A stretch of DNA of 19,013 nucleotides, from NCBI GenBank assembly GCA_027604005.1, contig JADGJT010000404.1:1-19013 (forward strand), written 5' to 3'. The notes beneath the pieces are model-generated. The model was not told the origin of the DNA and searched no databases. It saw nothing but the letters and a program-made list of their open reading frames with translations. Numbering within the stretch: position 1 is the first letter of the stretch; the number at the start of each line of letters is the position of its first letter. Positions 1 through 11,202 of this stretch are shown here, piece after piece. This DNA comes from Dinochytrium kinnereticum. Its lineage: Eukaryota > Chytridiomycota > Chytridiomycetes > Chytridiales > Chytridiaceae. The position numbers and the translations under genes were made by a program.

Positions 1-254
1 CATCTTCCCATCCAAACACGCTTCGCATGTATGATCAATTTCCTTCTTTCGGCTCAATTTAACTCCATTTGCTACCTGTGTTTATTTAGGCACTTCATTT
101 GCGATATCCCAGTTTCTGTCTCTGGGGGATAGTTCCCGGGATATCGGCGACTTTTCATTCCAACAACAGTTTACTCATACACGCTAAACCAAAAGGAAGA
201 ATAGAAGAAAAAAAACCAAAACAAGTAGCATGAATGTGTAATAAACAATTTATA
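1..254. other. Downstream flank of the minus-strand gene, no gene seen
   Basis: This stretch lies beyond the stop codon of the minus-strand gene that ends at 255, so part of it is probably that gene's 3' untranslated region. It is AT-rich, with an A-rich patch around 198-225. I see no splice-linked coding segment, RNA gene or repeat here. Confidence 0.5.
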
Positions 255-2650
255 CTAATAAATGCTGACAAAATCACTCTTGAGAAGCATCATCGGATCA
301 AGATCACTCTCAGCCTCATGATCATCAGACCCATTCCCACATCCCACAGACGTTTCAGAAGGAGAAAAAGCATCCCCCTCATCAAGCTGAGTAAAGTCAA
401 TCAAAGCATCAAGATCTTCATCCATTGTCACTCTTTCTGCAACAGCAGCTACCGAGCGCGCATCCAAACCTCCTTTATCAGTAGCAGATGGCAATGCAGG
501 ATTGATTAGGCGCAAACACCGTTGCTTCTTCTCCTTACTCTCCTTGGGCGCGATAGGGGAGGCCAAAGGGGATGGAAGAAAGGCAGACAGCGGAGAATGA
601 GTCTCAAGCGCCGGGGTCGAAAGCTCGTACTCCTCCTCCTCGTCTTCTTCCTCCTTACTCTCTTCCTCCTCTTCATCAAACTCCTCTTCATCTAAAAATC
701 CATCATCATCATCATCATCAGCATCCAGCGCGGACCTAGACTTTCTCGTTACACCACCAGAAACGGCGCCGGCCCTCGTCCCACCCGTCCGAATCGATAA
801 AGACTCTTTTGCAGCTTGAATAGCAAGGCCAAGTATGGAAGCCGATAGCATAGGGTTCGAATCGGCAAAAGAGTGGAAAAATGTGCCTCCCTCCTGTTGA
901 TGAAGCGGGTGATAAGTAGAACGGTGGTGACCAAAATCACCAAGCTGATGACCATCACAGTCAGTCAGATCAACATCCGACAAAGTTGGAGACCCAATAG
1001 ACTGTCGGCGTTGCTGATGAGGCGAGGCCATCGTTGATGAAACGGGTGATGGAAGTGCAAGAGAGGACAAGGCAGGAGGAGAACAAGAAGAGTTGAAAAC
1101 CCCCCCAGTCCTGGATTTAGGAGCAGGCCTTCGCCGTTTGGATATATCGCAAATAACCGTACCAAGTGCAATGCGGAACCTCTGAACAGCAGCCTCAGAT
1201 GGCACGCGCTCATTACCAGAGCTGCGGGCCACCACGGCACCAGCAGGAAGAGCGCGAGCCGTCTCAGACCCAGGAACAATTGTCGTTAAACCGCCGGACC
1301 CATTTGCAGAGCAGTCGCTAGAAACACTAGCATTCACAGAGCAGGCAACGCCACTACCAACGCTTGAAATAACAGAGTGCTGACGTTTGAGGGATAAAGG
1401 AAGCCTTGGGGTATCGATAGCGCTATAACGTCGCATCACCTGGCGTACACCATCGCCAAAACTGCTTCGGAGGCTTCGCTGAGAATTTTGTTTACGAATC
1501 TGATCTTGAGCCTCCTCCTTTGTCGTAGTTTCATCGTGGTCTTTATCTCCTATGTTGGAATCACCGTCGTCGCTTAAGGGGTCAGGTGATGTAGACCGCG
1601 GGATACTCGAGGAAAAAGACGTGGATGAGAGAGGGGAAGGCTTTGAGCGAGGAACTGGCGGTTTAAGATCGACTGCCGTTGAAGCTGAAGCCACTGGAGC
1701 GGGAAAAACGGTAGTTGAAGTAAAGTCTAAGGACGTTTTATGTGCGATAGCATCTGAACGAGATTCTTCTGACGTCGAGGTAGAATCTTTACGAGACGAG
1801 CCGATCGCACTGAGTACAGATGTCCTGCGTCTGAGTCCACTGGGAATCGACCTCAGGCTATGGTCGACTGGGCTTGGTGAACGTTCAGGCTTCATTTAAG
1901 ACGAGAGTTAAAGGGCGGTAGTGTGTCGTGTCAGCGTTACTAAGAGTAGGAAAGTGAAAAAAGAAAAATACATCATCAATACGTACCAAAGCTGTAGTGT
2001 TGTTTTCGTGCTTCTGCTGCGCTGCAGCAGTTAAAAGACCCCTTCCTCGTGGCTGGTAAGGTCTCACACGAGCTCGAGGATCAAATGTCTCCTACAAAAC
2101 GTGCCAACCAGCATTTAGACATAATCATGAAAGCAGATAAAGAGGAGGGAGCTCAGGAAATAATGTAACCAACACCATCTACACTCACGGGAGTGACCAT
2201 AGCTTGATAGCCTGTCCTAGAAGTCTTGCGACGCTTCGCAATGGCCGCCTGTTGCTGGGCCGACTGAGTGTATTGATTAGGTATTGTTGAACCCTTTGGA
2301 GACGAAGTCACAGATGAAGCGCGAAGCCGCTGTGATCTCATGAGGGGCGAGACGCTGGCATTCCTATCAATAGCTGATCTCATTTGCGGGGACGATCCAG
2401 GACCACCTCCTGGAATGCGGAGACTGTTAAGAACAAGTGGAGGAGGAAGGGGAGGGATCACAGAGATGGGCGGCGAGCCTTGAGCGGTCCCTTGCAGTGT
2501 TTGCTGCAATGGCATGCAAGCACCGGCACTGGATCCGTGAGCGAGTAGCGATGGGAATTGGAGAGCCTCTGCGTGGAGGAAGCGGGAGTGATGATGGGTG
2601 TGGTGGGCGTGGAGAGCTTGTGAGTATGGACCATATGGTGATGATATCAT
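255..2650 (-). CDS. Hypothetical Ser-rich disordered protein, three exons
   Basis: I do not recognise this protein. Three minus-strand exons join in frame: 2650-2189, 2091-1987 and 1889-255. Intron 2188-2092 has a strong GTGAGT donor and a TTTTGTAG acceptor. Intron 1986-1890 has a GTACGT donor but a weaker AAG acceptor. Both are phase 0 and 97 nt long. From the ATG at 2650 the product is about 733 aa. The same frame stays open to an ATG at 2836 (about 795 aa), but those extra residues look non-coding, so the start is uncertain. The protein is rich in Ser, Pro and Thr. It carries repeated Arg-Arg-X-Ser/Thr-like sites (RRRTS, MRRYS, RRQS, RRKTS), a run of Asp then Glu encoded around 610-725, and an acidic C-terminus. 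The middle exon encodes a basic patch (RPYQPRGRG). Disorder, acidic runs and phospho-sites suggest a regulatory, possibly nuclear protein, but that is only inference. The start of exon 3 is the next weakest point of the model. Confidence 0.6.
701..720. repeat. CAT/ATG trinucleotide microsatellite in coding sequence
   Basis: A pure run of CAT units on the plus strand reads as consecutive Asp codons on the minus strand. It opens the acidic segment of the Ser-rich protein. Such a run can change length by slippage without breaking the frame. Confidence 0.85.
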
Positions 2651-2763
2651 GCCGAATGAAGTGGCGTAGGGAAAGAGAGGCTTGCAAAAACTGCCTAGTG
2701 ACGATTTCAGCCACAGGCTTGATGCTGGTGCGGAGAGGGGGGATGCGGATAGGCCCGAACAAC

Positions 2764-2939
2764 CTGTAGGCAGGATGCATTGGTTTAGAAGGGGAGCACA
2801 TTCAGGTCGGAAAAAACAACACAAAAACCACGGCAACGGCGAGCAGCAGCAATGCGATTAGGGAAAACATAAAGACAAACCAACGGAAGAAAAGAAACGA
2901 GAAAACGCTTCGATGCAGAAAGACCAGTAAGAAGTTTAC
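2764..2939 (-). other. Possible 5' untranslated-region intron
   Basis: On the minus strand a GTAAAC donor follows an AAG at 2942-2940, and a CCTACAG acceptor ends at 2764, with pyrimidine-rich sequence between. The upstream open segment (minus strand from 3050) does not join in frame to the downstream exon across this intron: both sides are phase 0 but lead into another frame. If the intron is real it therefore lies in the 5' leader, and the first in-frame ATG would be the one at 2650. Without RNA data it could equally be unspliced. Confidence 0.35.
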
Positions 2940-3050
2940 CTTAAAAACGCAATCGACGACAGAAAAAAGAAAGAAACGTGCTGGAATTGATGGAGGCTGA
3001 TTTTCAAACCAAGAGGCTGAAAGGCTCTTTAAAGAAACAGTGTCCTTCAA

Positions 3051-5414
3051 GGATAAAAGATTCGCTCAGCAGATGCAATGGCTATGCACAATAGAAATGC
3101 CGCGGAAAGAAAAGAGAAAGGTTGTTGATGCCAAGCTTATGATGGTAGGGGGATCAGTAACGTTCCGTGGAGAAATATAGGCTTTTCGCACACCAGCGAG
3201 CAGAGAATGAAGCGGGGTCAATAGGGATCTGGACGGACGGATGGACGGATATTGCCTTGGGTGCCAAAAGGGTTTCTTGTGAGTGCTCTGGAGGGTCTGC
3301 CCCTGGCCACTTTATACTTTTTTTTTCTCGTTGTTTTTTTTTCTCTTCTCTTTCCTTTCTGCATGCTTTTTCAGCAGCCTGCTTGGGGGGAAGATGAAAG
3401 AAGAAAACGGGTTTGTCCCCAACCGGACTTTTAAAAAAAATCTTTATAGCCGAAAGTAATGAAATTTCTGACAGGGATGCATTCCAGCACACCCCCACGC
3501 GGATCTCAGACAAACAACCCTTTGGAAGACGATGACCTGTGCCCGAGCTGAAATGAACGGAAATGCAGCGAGCGGGACTCCAAAGACCCTCCTTCTGCGG
3601 AAGTTTGCTGAGAAGGGTGGCTCTTCTTCTGGTGGCTGAGCCAGCTGGTGAACAGAGGTCATGCCGTGAAGCAGTGGGAGCCAGACAGGGATTCTTCAAC
3701 GCTGATTAGCTTCCAACTCCTGCTGGAAGGGCAGGCTGACGAAGGCGAGTGCTGGGTCGTCTCCTGTCTGCGTCGTAGAGGATTCCCTCTGACGCAGACG
3801 TAGCCACCAAAGATCCTATGACAAAATGCAAGGCGACGGACGGCCTTGCAGATGGCTGGGAGGATATCTAAGAGCGACGACACCGTGGGGTTGTTCCTTT
3901 CCAACTTTGGGTTCGGTGAGCCTTTGCCACCACCGAGGCTTCACATCATCGATCACAAAAGCACTTCTGAACTATATATCCCTTTGCCATGGGATTTGTG
4001 TCCTTGAGCGACCGACCTGTCAAAAAAAAAAAAAAAAGAAAAATGAGGTAATAAGATATTCATAATAAATATTTTAAATATTTTAATATTATAATGAAAT
4101 GTGCTGCTACCTTATACACATGAAGGCCTTTTCCTCACACTGCATTATTCAAGATAATCTCCAAGACGAAGCAGCAAGGAGTCCAGTGGAAAGACTTGAG
4201 GGATGCCGCGATTCTAAGGAGGTGAAGCGCGCTGGAAGATGAATAGTCAAGAAGTCGACACTTGAGAAAACGCAGCTGTTTAAAAGCTCCACAACCGTTG
4301 AATTCAGCAAGCTCAGATCCACACAGACATCACATGGGTGTTTGGGTGGATAACAACGGATTCAAGCCCTTCGAGATGAACCGATGCAAACCAATAATAG
4401 CTATTGGCGGTGTTTAGATCAAACTGACGCATGCACATAGGGTTGAATTATGGCGGTATTTCATCGACAGCTTTGAACGTGCGCACATAAAAGGTTTCTA
4501 ATTGGGTAATAAATTGAGCTCTGGGTGAATGTGATCATGTAGATTGTATCAGAAAAAGAGTAGAGGAGGACAGGATAACGGGTGTCATTCACGGACTGCA
4601 GTGAGTCCTTTACAGGGATCCTTTACATTTAGGTGGCCCGTAGCTGGGCTGTTCCAGGTGTCCAGGTGTATACCTTAGGTATTTTGGTATAAAGATAATG
4701 TAATAATACCACCCCAAATCAAATATACCGTCTCTTTTCCTGCTTCAAAATGAAGGAGATTCAGAGTCTGCGGCAGTGTACCCAATTGAAGCCGTGTCAG
4801 GAGCAGGATGAGGATGGAGCAATGACTTTCGTCGCTGCTACGTCCCTGTTTTTCTTGAGAGGTGAAGCAATGCCGTGCTTTAGAAAATGCATACGATCGA
4901 TTGTTCTGCTGAAAGGGTGAGGCTGTTCCTTCTGTCTGCACACCGTCTGGTTGATACCGTGTTCATATGGCAATGTTGAAGACCGTCGTCTCTTGAATAT
5001 ACCGTGAGATGTGCATGTGTGACCTTGAAGCTGCAGCCAGACACTTAAGGACTGACTAATGGCGGTGGAATATGTCAGTGGATATCCAGCCAGACGTGCG
5101 GTAGCTGCAGCAGTTTGGGAAAGTCTTCCAGAAAGAGGAAAGAAGCGGCGGCTGGCCAATGGTTTGAGGCCAGTGTACAACGTCCCCGCCCATTCCAACG
5201 ACGGCATCTTCACACAATAATCAACCCCGTCTTTCTCTGCCCTGCTCCGGCGATACCCTCCCAAACCCCCCCACCGTCCTTGGCCCCCGTACTCGCTTGA
5301 TCACCACACATAGCATTTTTCCCTTCACCGCCATCGCAAGTAGCCTCTCACACCGCCGACCTGCCTTGATCTCAAACTCCAGGGAAGCTTCAGCTCATTG
5401 TAGCGCAGTGGGCC
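3051..5414. other. 2.3-kb divergent intergenic region, no convincing gene
   Basis: This region separates the minus-strand gene from the plus-strand BEM3-like gene and should hold both promoters. Visible landmarks are short CGGA/TGGA iterations near 3230-3250, a T/C-rich tract at 3317-3360, a run of 16 A at 4022-4037, a strongly AT-rich stretch at 4050-4096 and a pyrimidine-rich zone at 5220-5345 just before the BEM3-like start. Several open frames of 60-180 codons exist on both strands, but none has recognisable domains or splice-linked continuation. A long leader or a non-coding transcript could hide here. Confidence 0.5.
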
Positions 5415-8400
5415 ATGCAGCAGGATCATCTGCCCTCAGTGGGGGAACTACCAGACAGGAACGGGCTGGATCAGGATGGAATCGAGACCTTTGAAGATGT
5501 GGTTGCGGAGCGAAACCAGCTGAGGCAAGATAATGATCGACTGTGGCAGATCGTTGAGAGGCAGCAGGCCCTTATTCAAGAGCTTAAGCTGCAGATCGCC
5601 GCTTCCGTGGCCGTGACGGATCACGTTCTGACGAGACCCAGTGATAGTGTCGGAGGTCTACAATTACCAGAAATACCTGAAGATTCCCACTCGGCCTCTT
5701 CTGTCCCCTCTGTCTCATCTTTCATTCCCCTCCAAATCCCGGACGCTGGCGTTCCCAGGATCTCTCTGGATTTTTCCACCCTTGCTGTCTCCGAGGATCT
5801 TTCTGCCTTGGTTGAAACTACTGGACCGCCACCAACGTTCGAAGAGGCACAATCGCATGAAATAGTTGAGAATGAGGTTGGGCCTGTTCAAGGTTCTGTA
5901 GAGATCGCTTTGAGCGCCTCCGAATTACCCGTCGACATTGAGGAGGTGGATGATGACCAGATGGTCTCGGATGAAGACGAGTCACCGAGCGGGAGTGCTG
6001 GAGCGTTGGGTCCAAGCAGGGCGGTGCGGCGTCGAGAAGCCCAAAGACGTAAAGCAAAGGAGGAGACAAAGAGGGCAAATGAGCGAGATCTGATCATCGC
6101 CAAAGCTCGCGAGACAGAGATAGTGGCTCAAAAGCTCGAGGCCATGGGAGGTGGACCTGCGTCCGCCTTGCTGCAAAAATCGGCGGCAATCGGTGCACCC
6201 GGTCAGACCATGCCGTCTCATTCCAGGTCGAGCTCACTTGGGTACACGGAGGCTAAGATGGGCAACGGAGTGGCACCTCAGCAGCAGAATGAGAGCCTAC
6301 CTCGCCTCCATAAACGATCTGGATCTGTTGAATCGACCAAGCCACTTCCCCCAGATGTCGTTATCACAGCGCGATCGAGCTCTATCACCGAATTGAACGC
6401 GGCGGCGCCGACAAACGTTGGCATTATTAACACTGGAACCGTGCCGACAGTTCCAGAGGCGTCCGAAGACACTGGAGCTTCGCCTTTGCCACCTCTTCCA
6501 AGTCCCACACCTCCGACGCCACCTAGTAAATCCTCGAACCCGCCTCTTCCAATTCCCCAAGCCATTGCAAGTGCTAGTCGTAATGTCTCAATGTCAAGCC
6601 CAACTCTCACTCTGGTAGACTCCGCACCTGCCGTCACGGGAGCCGCCGCTGGTTCGGCTAATCCCTTAAGGCTTACTCCCGAAGCAACCTCTTCTAATCA
6701 AAGCCACCCTCATTCTCATCATGATCAATACCAGCCCACTCAGCAACAACAGCAGCATGCACCGCAATATCCTCAGCGTCCTCCCATGCCGCAATCTCAT
6801 CAGTATCCTCAGCCGAACGTGCCAGGGGCATTCGGCATACAATCCGCGATGACACAGGAGCAGATGCAAAACGGTGCGAATAACACGTTCGGAAGGGCTA
6901 GCCATAGTAGTGCACCACCTCCGACCTTGCAGAACCAGAACATTGCATCCTCGCATCCCAATTTTGTATCTGCTTCACCCCCTCCCCCCCTTCCTACATC
7001 AGTAATCCATCCTCAAAACCCATCACCCCATAATCAAATCAGCCACCAACACAACCACCACCAGAATATCCATCAGAATGGCAACTTCCAGCAACCTCAC
7101 CACAATTCATACCCGATTCCCCATCCAATCCACCCGAATCAGGCGCCCTTCCCACATAGCTCACATTCCCATCCCCACGGTTTCGTGTCGCAGCAGCAAC
7201 AGCAGAATCACATGCAGCAGTCCCAAGCTCGAGCCCCCTCTCCCAACAGCATGCAACGGCAAATGTCATTGCGGGGTATTCCTGGCTCTCCTGTGTCCCC
7301 AACATCTCCTACAATCCCAATCCTGAATGGGCCCCCTGGTCCTGGTCAACAGGTCAATACACAGCAAGGGTTGGTCCCTATGTTGATGTCGACGGAGGAT
7401 TTGCATATTCAGGTGTTGTCATCCACAATTGTTACAGGGGATGTGAAGAATAAGGAGGTTGTTAGCTTTCAAATTCAGGTTAGGAGGAATCATGGGCAGC
7501 CCCACCAGCAGGCCGGGGGTAATGGTTGGAGAATTGAAAAGGTATATTCTGATGTGGTTACGCTGGATGCCAAGGTATGATTTACATCTCTTGAAATTGA
7601 TTATCTATGGTATCGCCTGTATCTTCTATATCTCCGTACTATTCCTCATGTTTCTTTCTTCCAATGTTTCACTTTCTGATTTCTGATTCATTGTTCTCAC
7701 AGCTGAGAGCCACGCTCCAAAAGACGGTCTTGGCTAGGGTTGGAAAACCACCTGAGAAGTCTCTTTACACAACGTTGAACCCTGCGAAGAGCGATCAGCG
7801 AAAGGTAGCCATTCTTCTGCAGTTTTTATTATTTTATTTAGTTGTTCACATTTAGTTACTGTTTCATTATATTTACATACACATACTGTTCCACCATGTA
7901 GCTCGCACTAGAGATGTACTTGCAGCGTGTTGCTGACGTTGCTACGGATTCTCGGGACGTTATCGAATTCCTTAGCACAAATATTGTAGATGGAGATGGA
8001 CGAACCGAGTCTGTTTTGCTTGATGTTGAGGGACGACCATCCGGACCCCCCTCAACCTCCACGATCTTGAAGGAAGGAATTTTGGTAAAGAAGGGCAAGA
8101 GTTTTGGAGGCTGGAAAACTCGATACTTTAAGTGTCGGGCTACCGCCCTTGAGTACTATGATACCACCGTAAGTTTCTTCATAAGAAAAATAGAGAGTAT
8201 TTTCCTCTGTTGTTGTTTGTTTGTTTCTGACGGGAATGATTAATCTGAATTAAAGGGCCGCGAGATCATCTCAACCATCAAGCTACGAAACTGTCTTGTT
8301 GTGTCAGACAAAAACAACGACACGAAATCATATCACTCCTTCACTCTGGTCGAGTACAAGTCTGGGTCTTTCTCCCAAACGTCTTCTATGGGACCTGACA

Positions 8401-10766
8401 TTATCCCGCCTGAGTCTAGAGTTGTTGCTAAGCACACTCTTTGTGCTGAGAGCGATCAAGAGCGTGATGAATGGGTTCGCATCATTTCAAAGCAGATCAT
8501 GGAGACCCGTCCAGGTGCTCGTCTGGATCATATGACGAGCAGTGCGGAAGTTCTAGATGCCAGTAATGAAGGCATTTCAGGAAGCACACCTGTCGTTGAC
8601 GGATCCATGGACCACATTTCTCAGCACACGATTCCACAGCAGCAGTATCGAGGTCGCGAAGATTCTCACCAAGGGCCTCCACAAAATCCTCTTAAAGCCT
8701 CTGCTGGAAGTCCCGCACTCACCGTGACGACTTCGGCCCAAACGCCATCTGGTTACGTCCAGTCTCACCTTCACGTGTCCCACCATCATCAAGGACCTGG
8801 CCACCATCAATTTAACCCCCGAAGCCCAGGCACTCAATACGCTCCAGGTCAAGCTCAAGCTGCAGCCCTCCAGTTCCTCGCTACCCATGCTCCACCTACA
8901 AACCGATCAGGAGGACTTCCGACTGCCCCACATCCCGCCGCCGGTTTTGCTAACGCGCAATCTCCTGATACTGCGGCGCGTCAGGGAAGAGGATTCGTGG
9001 ACGAGAGTGCTCGAATCATGCAGCAGGCACCTCCACCGCTGGCGGTTGAGGATCCTGCGCTTAGAGCTCAAGGCCGCAATGGGAGTAGCGGTGGAACGGG
9101 TGGATTGTTATCAGGGTCTCCGAGGATCGATGATAAGAGGGGTAACGCTAGCAAACGTATCACGACAGCATTTAATTGGGGCAAGAAGAAGGCTATCTCT
9201 GATTTTGGGCTCTCTGGTGGCGGTATAGGTGGGATGCCGGGAAGTGCAGGACGGATCCCTGATCCTGCAAGAGTAGTGTTTGGTGTCCCGCTTGATCAGA
9301 GTGTTGCTGTTTCTCGTGTTAATGAGCTTTATGAGCTTCCCTCAGTTATTTACCGATGCATCGAATACCTTGATGCTATGCGGGCTTATGAGGAGGAGGG
9401 CATTTACCGTCTATCTGGGTTATCCTCCATCATACAAATGCTAAAGGACCGATTCAATAACGAAGGTGACATCGATCTTCTTGGCTCTGGTGAGCGCTAC
9501 GACGTTCACGCCATCGCTGGCCTGCTCAAACTTTACCTGCGTGAGCTTCAGAGCCAATCGCCAGTCCTAACCAAGCAACTCCAAAAAGACTTTATCCGCA
9601 TCACGGAGATCCAAGACCGTAACGATAGGATCACGGAGCTCGGTAGACTAGTCTCCCTACTTCCTCTTACGAATTATACTCTTCTTCGTGTGATGATCGC
9701 ACACCTGATTCGCGTTGTCCAGGCGTCTGATGTGAACAAGATGACTGTCCGGAACGTGGGTATAGTGTTTTCTCCTACTCTCGGTATCCCTGTCGTTGTT
9801 CTTACGCTGATGATGGCCGAGTACGAGCTTGTTTTCTGCTGGGAGGATTCCCAAAAGTCACAAGTGATGCGTGAGCGGGAGCGGGAGATGGCTGAACGAC
9901 TTGGTCGCGAGCGAGATAGCATGAGTAGGCGTCAAGCCATGTTCGAGGCTGAAGTCGAAAAGGCAGAGAGGGAGAGACAGCAGCAGCAGCAGCAGCAGTT
10001 CAGAGCTGTGCCTTCTCCTGATCTTTCAGAGCGGAACCTTGAGAAGCAGCATAGGGAATCTGCAGGGGAGGGCCCCTCTGTTATTATTATGCAGCCTCCG
10101 GTGGAAGACTCAGAGGGTATGGATGATCGGAGCCGAAGTCTTGCGGCCAAGAAGGCTCGACGGGAGCAGGCTCGTATGAGCATGGCGCCTGGACTTTTGA
10201 TGGCGAGGAATCAGAATAAGATTGGTGGTGATGAGAGGAGGAGCAATCGAAACAGCTTTATTATGATAGATGACAGGTAAGTTTGCATTGTGCTTATATA
10301 TCTTGCCTGCTGGCTTACAAATTATTACAATAGTGTCCTGCCTCCACGTGAGAGCAGCTCATCGCTCACGGACGACACTGGTGCTAGCGACGAAGAAGGT
10401 CACATGCTCGACATGTACACCTCTGGATCCCTCCAACGAGATGAAGGCTCGTCAGACGGTGACGGTCAGTCTCGTGGAACGCCAGACGGTATGCACACCA
10501 CCGGCCATCACCCAGGAAAGTCTAACCTGGCTGACGGGAACCCTCACTGGCACATACCCAACGGGAATGAGGTTGACTTTTATGAGGAAGAGGAGGAGGT
10601 CATTATTGATGGAGAGGGCGAAGTGTATGTTGATGGCACGAATGCTAGTTATCGTATTAGCGAGTATTTCAATGCTTATGATGATGCTGGTGTCAAACCT
10701 GGCGATGGGGTGTTTGCCCGGAACCAACAGGGAGAAGAAGAGTATGAGTCTGAGCTTTTTGGATAG
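5415..10766 (+). CDS. BEM3: Bem3-type Rho GTPase-activating protein (PX-PH-RhoGAP)
   Basis: Five exons join in frame: 5415-7574, 7703-7804, 7902-8168, 8256-10276 and 10334-10766, giving about 1660 aa. All introns are GT-AG, and the joins restore each domain. A short coiled coil lies at about residues 29-64 and a basic charged helix at about 203-247, followed by a long Pro/Ser/His/Gln-rich disordered stretch. A PX domain spans about 657-805 and is made from exons 1-3, including the conserved SDQRK...ALEMYL helix. A PH domain spans about 809-925 with its closing Trp at 916. A RhoGAP domain spans about 1183-1373. It keeps the arginine finger (Arg1228 in GIYRLSG) and the conserved Asn1343 before VFSPTL, so it should be an active GAP. 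In yeast, Bem3 has this domain order and stimulates GTP hydrolysis by Cdc42 at sites of polarised growth; the target here is inferred. A charged coiled coil with seven Gln follows, then an acidic C-terminal tail. The PX domain lacks the usual Arg before the Tyr (Val710-Tyr711). Confidence 0.93.
9978..9998 (+). repeat. CAG microsatellite encoding seven glutamines
   Basis: Seven perfect CAG codons sit in the charged helical segment just after the RhoGAP domain of the BEM3-like protein. The tract is in frame, so length changes would alter only the glutamine count. Confidence 0.9.
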
Positions 10767-11202
10767 ATTCTTTTCTGCATCCTTTCTTTCAAATATTTTT
10801 CTTTTACCACTACCTTTTGTCGTTGTTTGCCTTCCTTAGACAGATTTTTTGTCGCAGAGATACCTCTCAATGTTGTATTTCCCCATTGCGTTCGTTATGT
10901 TTTGCTTAGTTGAATGTTTTTTTGATGCACTCCTATGTTGTTTTTTTGCTTTGTTACCAGCCTCTTTTTGATTGTCGGTCGTTCTCGCGTTTGCATATCT
11001 CCGTTGTGAATTATGCTTCCTTTTTTTCCTGCTGCTTTCTTCTATGATGACTCCATAAAACCTGGCTTCTGCGCGGTTCCCATTGCAGCGTGCACTCAAC
11101 TCCTGTAGCAGGCTGGTGAAGGTGTTATAATGTCACACCAACAACCTCAAAGTCCGCCCCTTAAAATCAACACTGCATGGCCAACCTCTGGCTCTGCATG
11201 GG
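10767..11202. other. Intergenic region between BEM3-like gene and next gene
   Basis: The first part is T-rich with several T6-T7 runs (10840-11030) and is probably the 3' untranslated region and terminator of the BEM3-like gene. The last part is the likely promoter of the next gene. An in-frame TAA at 11128-11130 limits how far upstream the preferred frame of that gene can reach. I see no RNA gene. Confidence 0.45.

Noticed and set aside
845..862. GGTTCGAATC-like string suggesting a tRNA T-arm
   Set aside because: It lies inside the coding exon of the Ser-rich protein, and no matching acceptor, D or anticodon arms can be found around it.
2437..2769. 110-codon plus-strand open frame opposite the first exon of the Ser-rich gene
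   Set aside because: It has no domain and no splice partner, while the minus-strand reading continues through two well-formed introns.
3154..3699. 181-codon minus-strand open frame
   Set aside because: The translation has a homopolymer-derived Lys/Glu segment, no recognisable domain and no splice-linked extension; it crosses the T/C-rich tract of the intergenic region.
4797..5264. 155-codon minus-strand open frame upstream of the BEM3-like gene
   Set aside because: No domain or helical pattern is recognisable, and it overlaps the likely promoter of the plus-strand gene. I could not find supporting neighbouring exons.
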